From Primula veris (lineage: Eukaryota; Streptophyta; Magnoliopsida; Ericales; Primulaceae): a stretch of DNA of 64,000 nt. The translations under genes and the position numbers were made by a program. A model generated the notes under the pieces. That model saw only the letters and a program-made list of their open reading frames with translations. It was not told where the DNA came from and searched no databases. The stretch is taken from assembly GCA_963682055.1 (NCBI GenBank), contig OY821747.1:27278126-27342125 (forward strand). The letters are read 5' to 3'. Shown one piece after another: positions 44,585 to 56,436 of the stretch; the stretch's first letter is position 1, and every line of letters starts with the position of its first letter.

Positions 44585-45151
44585 TGATAAAGCCATAACT
44601 TTATTCGGTGGCGTTAGGCTTTTCAACGATAATATAATGATTAATTGACATTAAATATTGAACACTTCTTGATCTTTATTATTTCTCGGCAATTGCACTT
44701 GCTCGGATTACAATTTCTTTATTACACTTGTGCTCGAATTAATAACTTAATCTTTTATCTTGGTCTTTCTCCTTCTTCTTCGGTACTCGGTTCTTTATCT
44801 GCTCGGTTTGCTTTGTGATGTGATAGGCTCTTACAAGTTTTTCTCTTTTCTCTACTTCTCTCTATATTTTTTGGATAGATTTTCTTGTCCTTTTTAAGTG
44901 AGGGAACTTGGCTATTTATAGGCAATTATGACTTTTAGGATGTTGACAAATGTCTCCATCTCATGGGATTTCTCAGACATGGGTCCCTTGTTAAGTGGGC
45001 TTGGTCTTTCAGCTATATCCACCCTTATTCTTAAAGAAAGGCATGTTGTAACCCAATATCTACCGTTTTAAGCATTGGATACCCCTTATCAGTGTGTGGG
45101 TTGATTTATACCCGAATAGACATATTCGGGTCTAATTTTTATGTTCTATCA
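44585..45151 (-). repeat. 5' LTR of the gypsy element (567 bp)
   Basis: The same length as the 3' LTR, with about 18 mismatches by eye. It contains the promoter on the minus strand (CTATAAATAGCC near 44,910-44,922) and a perfect hairpin ACCCGAATA-GACA-TATTCGGGT at 45,110-45,131. It is followed by the target duplication GATAC. Confidence 0.93.
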
Positions 45152-45971
45152 GATACCCTTTCATTTACGTGTGCATGATCTAGTTTCGAAAAAGCATGTC
45201 AACCTCTCAAGTATTTCTGAGACGGGGGAATGCTTATCCTTGGGATTTAAATGTGAAGAAAACAGTAGCAATCATCAGCATCGAAATTGCTACAAGGTTG
45301 TTTATGTATATTCATTAGAAAAGGACTGCCACGTTAAAGAGTTCTCAAGTTTTAATGTCAGGATTTATTCATTCCAAACTGGAAATTGGCAAGAATCAAT
45401 CATGAAAAATGAGACACCCTTTCATTTACAGCTGAATTTCAAACAAAAGGTGATTAAAGAAGTGTTTCACTGGTATGATTTCTATAGCATCATTGCATAT
45501 GATTCAGATGATACAAAGGGACGTGCAATTTTAATATACATTCCATGCGAATTGGGATCTTGGAACTGCAGAGAAAAAATAGAGCTTGAAGGAACGAAAG
45601 ATGGGTCTCTTGAAGTAATTTGCATCCGGGACATGGTCGTCGAGGTGTGGATACTGCGAATTACAGGTGCAAGAAGTTACATGGATCAAGATATAATTTG
45701 TTCTAGTATGTGGAGCTTGTCCTGCCCTTTAAGTCTTTGGGATATTTTTGGTGGTATTCATGAATTCCGGGGAAAGCACCCGCCTAATATGATTGGGGTG
45801 ATCATTGGCGTTGATCACGCCGATGCTCACATTATTTACTTGGAGATTTTAAATCAGATGTTTTCTTTTCATAGGCATGAAAAAGAAGTGGTATTCACTT
45901 TCCCCCAAAATATTGAGCCGGATGCAAATATATTCATACGCTTCGAGTCGCCTGAATGGCCTTGTGTTTAG
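45152..45971 (+). pseudogene. F-box-associated domain pseudogene, copy B
   Basis: Same FBA frame as copy A (VSKKHVNL, VRIYSFQTGNWQ, HWYDFYSIIAYD). Here the F-box part lies 16.7 kb away on the other side of the gypsy insertion and has lost its start codon. An extra T near 45,966-45,969 creates a stop at 45,969-45,971, whereas copy A reads on to 23,716. An ATG inside the gypsy LTR (45,141) is in frame with the FBA region, so an LTR-initiated read-through product is conceivable but unlikely. Confidence 0.85.
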
Positions 45972-46237
45972 AGCTATACGTTTCCAGCTGAATATCGAAC
46001 ACTCACCCAAGTCGAAGTCCCAAATCATTGAGTAGTCTTTCTACTAGACATAATTGTAAGTAATTTTTTATGTATGCTTGGTGATAATACCACTTTAGCA
46101 GCGAGAATGTTGACAACTCGAAACAGAATTACATGGCCTGCGCGTTTGCATTTTTTTTTTTTCTTTTTTCTTTTTTGAAATAAGTTTACAGTTGTTATTC
46201 AGGAACTTTTGTAAAGAGTCTTTTGCTTAAACAATAT
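45152..46237. repeat. Segmental tandem duplication, copy B, middle part
   Basis: Matches copy A from 22,843 to about 23,918. It starts at the GATAC target duplication of the gypsy element and ends at the AATAT target duplication (46,233-46,237) of the copia element. Confidence 0.92.
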
Positions 46238-47720
46238 TGTTGGTTTCCGTGTACGAAATAACAATTAACAATAAATAAAGGACTAAACAAGAAATAATCA
46301 AAACTAGTGTAATCTTTATTAATTTTCAAATGGAATACAATAAACTGATTACAACATGTAGGTACTGAATAGTAAATAAAGCTAACGTTATCAGATTATT
46401 ATTAATTAATAATGTGATGTATTGAATTGCAATAAATAGAAACTGCCGGACTGGAAAGTATAAACTTAACAGCCGGACTGTTCTGTTTTAAATTGAAATT
46501 ACAGGACTGAATTGAAACTATTCTAATTACTGAATTAAATTACAGAATAGTAATTACAGCAAAAAACAGAACTTTAAAGAAATTACAGAAAGGTACAAAC
46601 AGAATATAAAGCTACAGCTAAGGACAGCAAATTAAAATACTGAAATAAAAAAGACAGAATTGAAATGCGTAAATGAAATGGACAGAATTAAAATAACTGA
46701 ATTTAAATGCGAAAATTAAAATGAACAGAATGTAAATAAATTTAGAAGAGGCTACTGTTAACAGTATGCCCTTAACCGATATTCGCCCAACCACCTTGAT
46801 TGTTTCTGGTTGCGTTGGCGCTTCGATCCCAAGGTACAACGTCTCGGATGACTCGCCGGAAACAGGCGACGAGTCAAGGTCGGGCTGTTGGTGGGTGGTT
46901 CTCTCTGGTTCTAAAATGTAATGCTAATTTTTGGAGAGATGATATATGCTACTGGTGTTTGATTTCAGAATGTTGTGTATATTTGACATGTGGGGGGGTC
47001 TGCCTATTTATAGGCTTGCTGAGTATCTCAGCCATTAAAGTCACTTTACTACTGTCAGTTTTCGAAATTCGAAACTGCAGTATTAACTTTGCAATGAATT
47101 CATATTTATTGCAACAGTTACAGCTTTGCTGGAAGCTTTTCCCGAGCAGGCACGCGTTTCCCGAGCAGGCACGCGTTTCCCAAACAGGCACGTTTTTCCC
47201 GAACAGGCGAGCTTTTCCCGAACAGGAACACTTTTCCCGAACTGGAACAGGCGCACTTTTTCCCGTTGAGCTAAAAACCCGACGAGCAAGCCCGCCCGAC
47301 CGAGCAAGCCCGCCCGACCGAGCAAGCCCATGTGTGGTACACAATACACACATGTGTATGTGGACACACTACTTAATATCCACATGGGATACCTTAGTAT
47401 ATATATTGTAACAATCACTCATGAGTTTCCAATGTGGGATAACCCTCATGGGTTAAATCCCATTTCTTTTCTCATTTTCCAGCATTGACTTTATTTCCTC
47501 TTTCGAGTATCAACCTTCGAGTCCAATTATCATTCACACCCTTCCTCCGAATAGGTCATGCGATATACCGTTGCGAAGCTCGTCGTACGAGCTACTCAAA
47601 CGCTTTGAGTATGGCCTCAGAAAAACTGAGTAGTCGCATCGAAAATTGACTCAAAGATGGTCCCTGACCACTTGGAACAACCATGTTTAAAAACATGTTT
47701 TCCTACAATTTTTTCCAACA
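46238..47720 (-). repeat. 3' LTR of the copia element (1483 bp)
   Basis: Includes a GC-rich internal minisatellite (CCCGAGCAGGCACGCGTTT-like 19-bp units at about 47,144-47,266, then CCCGCCCGACCGAGCAAG 18-bp units to 47,335). It also keeps a segment of roughly 120 bp near 46,807-46,925 that is missing from the other LTR. Frames on both strands here are artefacts of the repeats. Confidence 0.93.
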
Positions 47721-48277
47721 ATCCCCCACATGAATGCAATTGGCTCGAAAGCCCATGTCCTAAATGCAAATCAAGAGAACCGTAAAAGTTCACTGCCTAA
47801 GGTCAGGTAGCGCGCGCCTTGAACCTGCCGTAGCGGAATACCACCCAGAATACTGCTATTAGGTAGCTGTAAAGCTTTGAACCATCAAGCTTTGTGTATC
47901 CCAGAATGGCACCCGCACAGTGCCCTCTCTACCCACGTACTAGGCCCTTTAGTTGTTGTCCATATTTGGCCTGGACTGCCTTGGCAACTTCAACTGAGTG
48001 CTCTAGTGAATTAGCCCAAGCTCATCACATGGTACCGGCCTTACACACTCGTTATAGGTGTTCCAAGTCGAAAGTGTCCTGACTCACTTTACTCGACCGT
48101 CGAGTTACTTGGATCATTAAGAGCCTCAAGCTCACCCTTACAATGGTACAGGTCTATCACTCTATCATCGCGGAAATGGGCTGGGAACTCCAGGTTCCCG
48201 AGTGCTTTGTTCGGTTGCCCCCACAGTTCAGTTTCCCTTTGAACCTATCAGGAAATATTCCGTTTAGGTTGGGTTGC
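47721..48277. other. Copia 3' untranslated region
   Basis: Lies between the end of pol and the 3' LTR. It begins with the polypurine tract next to the LTR and has no coding content. Confidence 0.6.
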
Positions 48278-50350
48278 CTATGGGGGGGCCACCAATTTAA
48301 TGGGTTTTAATCCCATTCCGTTCGATGACGTCTCGACTCCCACTTGAGTCAAGCCTTTTGTTAATGGATCCGCTATGTTTTCCTTTGATCTCACAAAATC
48401 TAAGGATACCACACCGTTGGATAACAATTCCCTTACGGATTTATGTCTCCGACGTATATGTCGAGACTTTCCATTATACATATGATCCTGAGCCCGCGCA
48501 ATAGCTGATTGACTATCGCAATGCATGCTTATTGCTGGAACAGGGTTTGGCCACATTGGAATTCCTTCTAATAGACTTCTCAGCCAGTCTGCCTCTTCGG
48601 TTGCTAAGTCTAACGCTATGAATTCTGACCTTGCAATACATGTCTGTTTGGAGGATCTCCAAGACACAGCAGCTCCTCCCATTATAAACACATATCCACT
48701 CATGGACCTTGTGCTATTGGAGTCTGATATCCAGTTGGCATCTGAATACCCTTCCAGTACCGCTGGATATCTGGTATAGTGCAGCCCGTAATCGGCTGAA
48801 AACCTCATATATCTGAGAAGTTTCATTATGGCCTTCAAGTGTTTCTCATTCGGATTGCTGGTGTACCTACTCAGTCTACTCACTGAGTTTGCTATGTCTG
48901 GTCTAGTGCAATTAATTATATACATGAGACTGCCTATGACTCGAGAGAATTCCAATTGATTCACACTTTTACCGAAATTCTTTTTCATGTTACAGTTGAA
49001 CTCAATTGGGGTTCTAGACATAGCCTTACTGTCCTTGTCAAACTTGTCTAAAACTTGTTTAACATAGTGACTTTGGGACAAGGCATACCCCTCTGATGTT
49101 TTGGTAATCTTCATACCAAGTATTACATCAGCTATACCCAGGTCCTTCATATCGAAGTGTTGTGATAACATTTTCTTTGTGGAGCTGATTCTATCATTAC
49201 TCCCAATTATGATCATGTCATCCACATAGAGACAGACTACAACACAGTCTCTTCCACTTCCTTTGGAGTAGACACATTTATCACACTCATTAATGTGAAA
49301 ACCGTTTGATAGCATAATTCTATCAAACTTCTCGTGCCATTGCTTTGGCGCTTGTTTGAGTCCATATAGAGACTTTACAAGTTTGCACACTTGGTGCTCT
49401 TTACCAGGAACTACAAACCCTTCTGGTTGTTCCATGTAAATCTCTTCTTCCAGTTCTCCATTCAAAAATGCTGTCTTTACATCCATTTGATGTATTTCCA
49501 TATCAAACAAAGCTGCGAGAGCAATGACGATTCGGATGGACGTTTTCCTGGAGACAGGAGCATAAGTGTCAAAATAATCGACACCTTCCGTTTGCCTGAA
49601 GCCTTTCACTACAAGTCTCGCCTTGTATTTCTCAATCGTGCCGTCAACCTTTAACTTCCTCTTGAAGATCCACTTGTGACCTAGGGGCTTGCATCCTTTC
49701 GGAAGATCCACTAGTTCCCAAGTGTGATTTTGCATGATTGATTCAATTTCATTTTGAATAGCTTCTTCCCAATATTGGGAATCCGGTGTTGACATAGCTT
49801 GTTTATATGTCGCCGGTTCGCCTTCAACCATGAAGGTTAGGAAATCAGGTCCAAAGGAAGTTTCCTTCCTTGCCCTTTTGCTGCGCCGAGACTCTTCCTC
49901 TTCCTCTTGTTCTGTCGGTTCACTTGCCCCCACATTTCCTTCACTGTTCAACTCTTCAGTTGGTACAGATGTAGGTAATTTCAGGGGAAAGATATCCTCA
50001 AAGAAGGAGGCCTCTCGGCTTTCCATATACGTATCTACGTGCACATCGGGATTGTCCGACTTGTGTACGAGAAACCGATATGCACTACTATTATGTGCAT
50101 ATCCAATGAACACACAGTCCACCGTTTTAGGACCAATTCTCATCCTCTTAGGAGTGGGAACTAGGACCTTCGCGAGACAACCCCAAACCCGCAGGTTCTT
50201 ATAACTGGGTTGATGACCTTTCCATAATTCATATGGAGTCTTTTCTCGCTTCTTATGTGGTAACTTGTTTAAAACATAGTTTGCGGAAAGTATCGCTTCC
50301 CCCCACATGTTCTGGGGTAACCCAGAACTGATTAGCATAGCATTCATCAT
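48278..50350 (-). CDS. Copia integrase C-terminus, reverse transcriptase, RNase H
   Basis: A 690-codon frame. It begins inside integrase ([20 protein letters not shown]), has the copia GKxxY-type region ([19 protein letters not shown]), then RT with [38 protein letters not shown] and the active-site YVDDMII, and RNase H ([38 protein letters not shown]). It is the downstream part of one polyprotein, and its reading frame differs from that of the upstream part by one base. Within this frame no stop interrupts the enzymes. Confidence 0.92.
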   Translation of the reverse strand: MMNAMLISSGLPQNMWGEAILSANYVLNKLPHKKREKTPYELWKGHQPSYKNLRVWGCLAKVLVPTPKRMRIGPKTVDCVFIGYAHNSSAYRFLVHKSDNPDVHVDTYMESREASFFEDIFPLKLPTSVPTEELNSEGNVGASEPTEQEEEEESRRSKRARKETSFGPDFLTFMVEGEPATYKQAMSTPDSQYWEEAIQNEIESIMQNHTWELVDLPKGCKPLGHKWIFKRKLKVDGTIEKYKARLVVKGFRQTEGVDYFDTYAPVSRKTSIRIVIALAALFDMEIHQMDVKTAFLNGELEEEIYMEQPEGFVVPGKEHQVCKLVKSLYGLKQAPKQWHEKFDRIMLSNGFHINECDKCVYSKGSGRDCVVVCLYVDDMIIIGSNDRISSTKKMLSQHFDMKDLGIADVILGMKITKTSEGYALSQSHYVKQVLDKFDKDSKAMSRTPIEFNCNMKKNFGKSVNQLEFSRVIGSLMYIINCTRPDIANSVSRLSRYTSNPNEKHLKAIMKLLRYMRFSADYGLHYTRYPAVLEGYSDANWISDSNSTRSMSGYVFIMGGAAVSWRSSKQTCIARSEFIALDLATEEADWLRSLLEGIPMWPNPVPAISMHCDSQSAIARAQDHMYNGKSRHIRRRHKSVRELLSNGVVSLDFVRSKENIADPLTKGLTQVGVETSSNGMGLKPIKLVAPP

Positions 50351-50355
50351 TTCCT

Positions 50356-52458
50356 TTAGCGTTCTATTTTTATGCTCAGCAACCCCATTTTGCTCGGGAG
50401 TGTATGGGGCTGTGGTTTGATGTATAATGTCGCTTTCTGCGCATATCTGCTCAAACGGTGATTCAAATTCACCGCCTCTACACTTCTCAATGTTTTAATT
50501 TTTCTATTGAGTTGATTTTCAACTTCGGTCTTATAAAGAGCGAATTTCTCAACTGCTTCGTCTTTACTTCTCATTAAGTAAACGTAGCAGTATCTAGTAC
50601 AATCATCTATAAAGGTGATAAAGTACTTTTTCCCTCCTCGTGTTTGTATAAACTTTAAGTCGCATACATCCGTGTGTATTGGACCGAGAGGTTCACTTTC
50701 TCGTTCAACATGTTGAAACGATGATTTCGTTAATTTTGCCTCTACACAAATCTCACATTTGTGTTGCTTATCAAAAACGAAATTTGGTATTAGTTTTAGT
50801 GATATTAATTTCTTTAAAGAATTATAATTCACGTGACCTAATCTACCATGCCACAAATGAAATGACTCAAATAAATACTCAAAATTAGAATTTTTATTGG
50901 CCTCTTGGGCAACAGTCATTACATCACTAGTGCTAGCCTCAGCTTTAGCACCTTTATTGGGAGCAGGTGTCCCTACGTTTAACTTAAACATGCCGTTGGT
51001 CATATAGCCACGGCCTACATAGACACCATTTTTGGTGATTACAATTTTATCAGATTCTAAGACTAGCTTGAACCCGTTCTTCACCATCACCGATCCGGAT
51101 ACCAGATTCTTACGGATATCCGGAACATGAAGCACATTAGTCGACCTCAGCTCTTTTCCCGAGGTCATTTTCATTACCACCATTCCTTTTCCTTCCACCT
51201 TGGAAGTAGCAGAATTTCCCATGAAGCAGCTTTCTCCCTCTACTGCCTCGTAGGTCTTAAACATCCACCTTGTTGAGCAGATGTGGCTCGTGGCACCGGT
51301 ATCCAGCCACCACTCTTTGGGATTGCTCCCCACGAGATTCACCTCAGAGACCACAGCAGTAAAGTGGTCATCATCTCGTCCTCCCTCGGCCAGATGTGCC
51401 TGAGCTAGAGCTTTCCTCTTCCCCTTGCCTTTGAAGTTCCTCGGAGGGGGCTTGGGCTTAACAGCGCCTTTATTGTCATAACAGTCCGCGGCACGATGGC
51501 CGGTCCTGTTACACACAAAGCAGGTTCCCGCAAATTTTTTTGCGACAACAGCACTGCCTCCGATGTCAAAACGTTTCCGTTTGACGTTGGAGCTTTCGAC
51601 CACATTGGCATTTGCCATCGGGATGACAGCACCATTGACTCTCCTCACGGAGCGACGGTTGCTCACCTCGATGTTGAGCTTCTCAATGAGCCCCTCCAAC
51701 CTCATTTCCTTCCGCTTGTGCTTCAGGTAGTTTTGAAAGTCTTTCCAAGACGGCGGCAATTTCTCAATCATGAGTGCCACCTGGAAAGGCTCATTAATAA
51801 CTAGCCCCTCAGCCTCAAGGCGGTGATAAATCAGTTGGAGCTCCTCAACTTGCTCCATGACACCCCTGCTGTCAGTCATACGGTACTCGTGAAAGTCCGT
51901 GACAACAAATCTCTTTGTGCCAGCGTTATTCACTTTGTACTTATTTTCTAGAGTCTCCCACAACTCCTTTGCAGTAGCTTTGGGCTCGTCCAGATCGTCC
52001 TCGCTTAGGACGGGAGCAGTCTCCTTGAGAAACCTGGTCAGATTCAGGGTCGTGAGATAAAACAGCATCTTTTGCTGCCAACGTTTAAAGTTGTCTCCTC
52101 TGAATTTTTTCGGTTTCTCCAGATGAGAAGTCGGCAAAGTAGGCACAGCCGAATACATCGGTGCCTTGCCCTTGGCCATAGCCTTGGCTCTTGCCGCAGC
52201 CTTAGCTGCGGCCTTGGCCGTGGCCGCTACTTCGGCCGCAGCCTCAGCTTTGGCCGTAGCATCCGCCATGGCCGCAGCCGCGGCGGCCTCAGCCGCTGCA
52301 GCCACGTCATCGGCGTTAGCCCCCACATTCGCATCGCCCCCAGTGTTATGGACATTTCCACCAACCACTAGGTCATGCTCACTTCCGATAGGCAACTCAA
52401 TAGGCGACGTGTTGGTCATCTGAAACGACAACACAAAACGTATGAGATACGTGTACAA
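50356..52458 (-). CDS. Copia gag, protease and integrase N-terminus (frameshifted end)
   Basis: A 700-codon frame. The N-terminus has an Ala-rich low-complexity tract of about 50 residues (about 52-100), then the gag domain ([18 protein letters not shown]), a zinc knuckle ([14 protein letters not shown]), the protease active site ([12 protein letters not shown]) and the integrase zinc-binding and core start ([45 protein letters not shown]). A one-base loss near 50,481-50,484 shifts the frame, so the last ~40 residues are spurious. Translation probably starts at Met14 (52,419), where [10 protein letters not shown] begins. Confidence 0.9.
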   Translation of the reverse strand: MYTYLIRFVLSFQMTNTSPIELPIGSEHDLVVGGNVHNTGGDANVGANADDVAAAAEAAAAAAMADATAKAEAAAEVAATAKAAAKAAARAKAMAKGKAPMYSAVPTLPTSHLEKPKKFRGDNFKRWQQKMLFYLTTLNLTRFLKETAPVLSEDDLDEPKATAKELWETLENKYKVNNAGTKRFVVTDFHEYRMTDSRGVMEQVEELQLIYHRLEAEGLVINEPFQVALMIEKLPPSWKDFQNYLKHKRKEMRLEGLIEKLNIEVSNRRSVRRVNGAVIPMANANVVESSNVKRKRFDIGGSAVVAKKFAGTCFVCNRTGHRAADCYDNKGAVKPKPPPRNFKGKGKRKALAQAHLAEGGRDDDHFTAVVSEVNLVGSNPKEWWLDTGATSHICSTRWMFKTYEAVEGESCFMGNSATSKVEGKGMVVMKMTSGKELRSTNVLHVPDIRKNLVSGSVMVKNGFKLVLESDKIVITKNGVYVGRGYMTNGMFKLNVGTPAPNKGAKAEASTSDVMTVAQEANKNSNFEYLFESFHLWHGRLGHVNYNSLKKLISLKLIPNFVFDKQHKCEICVEAKLTKSSFQHVERESEPLGPIHTDVCDLKFIQTRGGKKYFITFIDDCTRYCYVYLMRSKDEAVEKFALYKTEVENQLNRKIKTLRSVEAVNLNHRLSRYAQKATLYIKPQPHTLPSKMGLLSIKIER

Positions 52459-52766
52459 TAAATTCTATAAACAAACACCAAAACTGATATTTGGGTTTGT
52501 AAAAGAATTATTAAAAAAAAAAAATTGTTTATCCTTTTGAATATCAATACGGTTGATATTAAACGGATTACAACTATTCTTATTGAATACCAATACGGTT
52601 GGTATCAACAAGAAAATAAAATAAAATTAAAACTGTTTGGAATTTTTCCTTTGTAATTCAATTTCTAATATAATTTAGAATTGAAAACAAGAAAGCATTA
52701 TTCCTTATAAAATAAATAATTGTATTAATCAATACACGAAAGAAACAACAGAGTATCGGTTAAGAT
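52459..52766 (-). other. Copia 5' leader without an obvious primer site
   Basis: About 310 bp between the 5' LTR and gag. The minus-strand sequence right after the LTR (ATCTTAACCGATACTC) contains no TGG and does not match the initiator tRNA-Met type site. A repeated motif with GAATACCAATACGGTTGGTAT occurs in imperfect direct and inverted form near 52,535-52,610. Confidence 0.5.
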
Positions 52767-54036
52767 TGTTGGTTTCCGTATACGAAATAACAATTAACAA
52801 TAAAGAAAGGACTAAACAATAATTAATCAAAACCAGTGTAATCTTTATTAATTTCCAAATGGAATACAATAAACTGATTACAACATGTAGGTACTGAATA
52901 GTAAATAAAGCTAACGTTATCAGATTATTATTAATTAATAATCTGATGTATTGAATTGCAATAAATAGAAACTGCCAGACTGGAAAGTATAAACTTAACA
53001 GCCGGACTGTTCTGTTTTAAATTGAAATTACATGACTGAATTGAAACTATTCTAATTACTGAATTAAATTACAGAATAGTAATTACAGCAAAAAACAGAA
53101 CTTTAAAGAAATTACAGAAAGGTACAAACAGAATATAAAGCTACAGCTAAGGACAGCAAATTAAAATACTGAAATAAAAAAGACAGAATTGAAATGCGTA
53201 AATGAAATGGACAGAATTAAAATAACTGAATTTAAATGCGAAAATTAAAATGAACAGAATGTAAATAAATTTAGACGAGGCTACTGTTAACAGTATGCCC
53301 TTAACCGATATTCGCCCAACCACCTTGATTGTTTCTCTAATTTTTGGAGAGATGATATATGCTACTGGTGTTTGATTTCAGAATGTTGTGTATATTTGAC
53401 ATGTGGGGGGGTCTGCCTATTTATAGGCTTGCTGAGTATCTCAGCCATTAAAGTCACTTTACTACTGTCAGTTTTCGAAATTCGAAACTGCAGTATTAAC
53501 TTTGCAATGAATTCATATTTATTGCAACAGTTACAGCTTTGCTGGAAGCTTTTCCCGAGCAGGCACGCGTTTCCCGAACTGGAACAGGCGCACTTTTTCC
53601 CGACCGAGCAAGCCCGCCCGAGCAAGCCCGCCCGACCGAGCAAGCCCATGTGTGGTACACAATACACACATGTGTATGTGGACACTACTTAATATCCACA
53701 TGAGATACCTTAGTATATATATTGTAAAAATCACTCATGATTTTCCAATGTGGGATAACCCTCATGGGTTAAATCCCATTTCTTTTCTCATTTTCCAGCA
53801 TTAACTTTATTTCCTCTTTCGAGTATCAACATTCGAGTCCAATTATCATTCACACCCTTCCTCCGAATAGGTCATGCGATATACCGTTGCGAAGCTCGTC
53901 GTATGAGCTACTCAAACGCTTTGAGTATGGCCTCAGAAAAACTGAGCAGTCGCATCGAAAATTGACTCAAAGATGGTCCCTGACTACTTGGAACAACAAT
54001 GTTTAAAAACATGTTTTCCTACAATTTTTCCCAACA
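52767..54036 (-). repeat. 5' LTR of the copia element (1270 bp, internally deleted)
   Basis: Collinear with the 3' LTR but 213 bp shorter. About 120 bp are missing near 53,336 and there are fewer GC-rich repeat units near 53,553-53,650. The rest differs by only a few per cent. Confidence 0.93.
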
Positions 54037-55600
54037 AATATATCAGTTGAGTTTTCATATATCCGTTTATTTAAATGAACTTTTGCGGGTTAATCTGAAA
54101 AAATTGTTTGCCCGAAATTCTCTTTTCTCCTTCTTGGCTATAAAATAGCTGAAAAGTTTTTACCGTCTGTTTAGAGATATGTAGAGATCGAAATTTTAAA
54201 AGCAGATATCAAATAATAGACAAAAGACAATAAAAGTTTAGAAATTTATTTTTAATGCAATGAGACCTTATCAGTGTAATAGACCCCTATTAATTTGTTT
54301 GGAAAAAAGTACATAGTCGGTTCTCTCTTTAAATAAAAATATATTTAGTCAACTGCACTATTTCTTTGAACAATTTGATCGTTGGGCGATTTTATGTTAT
54401 GAACTTGTGATACCATAGATCAGGGCGATTTAATTTGTTTGTAAAAAAATGAAGATGGTACATTAATTTATTCCGCATATTGTTCCATTATTCTCTATGA
54501 TACTGGAGATATTGTGTGCACTTTAGACATTGTAGATCTATATATTACACTATATTTTTATATTTTCTTTTTATGTTCTATGGAGTATTTGATTTGTTTT
54601 AGATGTTATTAATTCTTGATTTCCACGAGCTAAGGCTGGAAGACTTGGTAAAGGCTTTAACTTTTGATGATTTGGTCTTGTAATTTAAAAAAAATAAAAT
54701 TATTGTCATTAATTAATTTGGCTCTAACAATATTTGTTCTACACTCCTAAAGAGTACAGACAATAAATAAAAAATCGATTTTAGTGCAATTACGAGCATG
54801 TCTAAGCATTACACCACTTAACTAAGAAACTTATTCTATCAGTAGTTACTAGTTACTGAAGAATTAATTGGGTAGAGATAGACACTCACTGTAAAATCGA
54901 TAAATCTCGTAACCTTTTAATTTTCAAAACTTCTAGCGTAATTAAGGAAAATCAAAATTTCACCACCTTTAATCATAAGTGCTAAAACATCATTATCATG
55001 TGTCATTTCCGAACAATTTTCTAATGTGAGAGGGCCAATTACATTGGATCTATAGCGCTGATATTTTGGGATTTAAAATAAAGTCAAGTACGGGATTACT
55101 AAAATACAAATTTATGTTTTCCAACAAGTAATTAACCCAGTCGAAGAAAAGACAGTCTACTGAATATCTTTGGCTGATAAGTGCAATTATATTGTCAAAA
55201 TGTAACAATTGCCATGACCCGAGTGCACTTGTCAACGGCATGAACTTAACCATAGGAAAAAGAAAAAGTATTTGTAACATTTTAATTTTCTATTCTTTTT
55301 ATGTGAACTTGTACCACATGCTTTTAATTTAATACAAGTGGTCTGAGTAATAAAAACGACGACTTAGGCACTTGGCTAATGATTATGAATTCTTAAAGGT
55401 GGTATACTTGGTTGATTGGTTCTATTGTATGATTCGAAATAGTTTATGAATAGATATTATAAAGAATGTAAAGAGAATATTAATTGCAGTGTATCTTTGA
55501 AACAATCACATTATTTGACTGTTTATGAAACTGTCACATTTACCATCGTTAGATTACAAAATGGATGGTTAGATAATGTTTTTCAATAACTCAAAAGATT
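54037..55600. repeat. Segmental tandem duplication, copy B, right part
   Basis: Matches copy A from about 23,914 to 25,413. Near the end the two copies carry different short inserts (25,342-25,397 against 55,487-55,592) before a shared AAAAGATTCATATAGA. No gene is present. Confidence 0.88.
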
Positions 55601-56242
55601 CATATAGAATCGATATAATCAAGTACTATTTTACAATGATGATATAATTGTATCAAATTGTTTTGCGATTCATAAAAGTGCTAGCGGCGCACTTTGTTAC
55701 TCTTTTGATTTCCATCTGAGTGTAATCACTTCATAATAATTAATAGAGTCGATGTTTTAACCTGTTAAGTAAAAAACAAAGAAGGTACAATTATACAAGT
55801 ATTTTAAAGTACAATTCCATCGTGTTAACCTTTATCTAGTTTTCAAAGCATTGACACCATCATTTAAATACAATTATGAAAGAATTATATTTTCATAGGC
55901 TTAATATACAAGTGTTAGAATGCATCTAATTGGGTGTTAGCCCCTTGTTATTCGTATTCTTATTTTTATTTTATTTTGCAAAGTGCTGATTATTATTGAA
56001 AAAAAACAAGCGCCAATACAAGTTTCTGTTAGCCTCTTATTTCATAAGTTTTAACTTTGAAGTTTAGATACGATAATAAAATATGTAATCTGACATAATT
56101 GATCTTAAAGTGGAATATAGTAAATAAGAGTATTTTATTTTACAACTACAATATATGAAAATGATAAGAAACTTAGAAAAGCTCTTGATAACTTAGAAGT
56201 CGCTAGCTACTGACGAAGAGCTGTTTGAAAATAATAGACCAT
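55601..56242. other. AT-rich intergenic sequence
   Basis: No gene or repeat recognised. It ends at the CAAGT target site of the following copia element. Confidence 0.5.
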
Positions 56243-56247
56243 CAAGT

Positions 56248-56436
56248 TAAAGAGAAACATATATTTATTGAGTAATTATTTACAAGGTTAAAACACTAGC
56301 TTTATACAGGATAAGATAATCACAATCTATTATAATTCCTATAATTATGCTGACATATAAGATAATAGGAAGTAAATCATCAGCTCTCAATTACAGTTGT
56401 CAATTAATTTATTCAGTAGGATTCTTTCCTTTAACA
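56248..56436 (-). repeat. 3' LTR of compact copia (189 bp)
   Basis: Plus strand TAAAGAGAAAC...CCTTTAACA. It is preceded by target duplication CAAGT and followed by the polypurine tract (plus strand CTCCCCCTCAA). Confidence 0.93.

Larger units (their letters stand above)
28438..45151 (-). mobile_element. Ty3/gypsy LTR retrotransposon, Tat/Ogre-like, 16.7 kb
   Basis: Two 567-bp LTRs flank 15.6 kb of internal DNA, and a perfect 5-bp duplication, GATAC, lies at 28,433-28,437 and 45,152-45,156. The uninterrupted target is seen in copy A near 22,843. gag, protease, reverse transcriptase, RNase H and integrase run in that order on the minus strand (44.5 to 38.75 kb), which is gypsy order. The primer site resembles the tRNA-Asp type used by Tat/Athila elements. 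The unusual size comes from about 10 kb between integrase and the 3' LTR, which contains plus-strand (antisense) genes and two tandem-repeat arrays. Antisense frames in this position are known from Tat-lineage elements such as Retand and Grande. By eye about 18 mismatches separate the LTRs (about 3%). Several stops and a frameshift in gag-pol make this copy non-autonomous. Confidence 0.93.
46238..54036 (-). mobile_element. Ty1/copia LTR retrotransposon, 7.8 kb
   Basis: LTRs of 1483 bp (left) and 1270 bp (right) start TGTTGG and end CCAACA, and a perfect 5-bp duplication AATAT flanks the element (46,233-46,237; 54,037-54,041). The empty site is visible in copy A near 23,914-23,918. gag, protease, integrase, RT and RNase H follow in copia order on the minus strand, broken by one frameshift in integrase. 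A polypurine tract (minus strand TGTGGGGGAT) abuts the left (3') LTR at about 47,721-47,730. Confidence 0.95.

Noticed and set aside
28438..45151. The gypsy element as an integrated pararetrovirus
   Set aside because: Two LTRs with a 5-bp target duplication, an integrase and no movement or coat protein frames identify an LTR retrotransposon.
45141..45971. A functional gene created by fusion of the gypsy LTR ATG with the FBA frame
   Set aside because: Only a few LTR-derived codons precede the FBA sequence, the LTR promoter points the other way, and the frame is truncated by an extra T.
46949..47353. Frames inside the copia LTR with GLARSGGLARSGG-type repeats
   Set aside because: Translations of the GC-rich minisatellite in the LTR; the other LTR has different repeat numbers and different frames.
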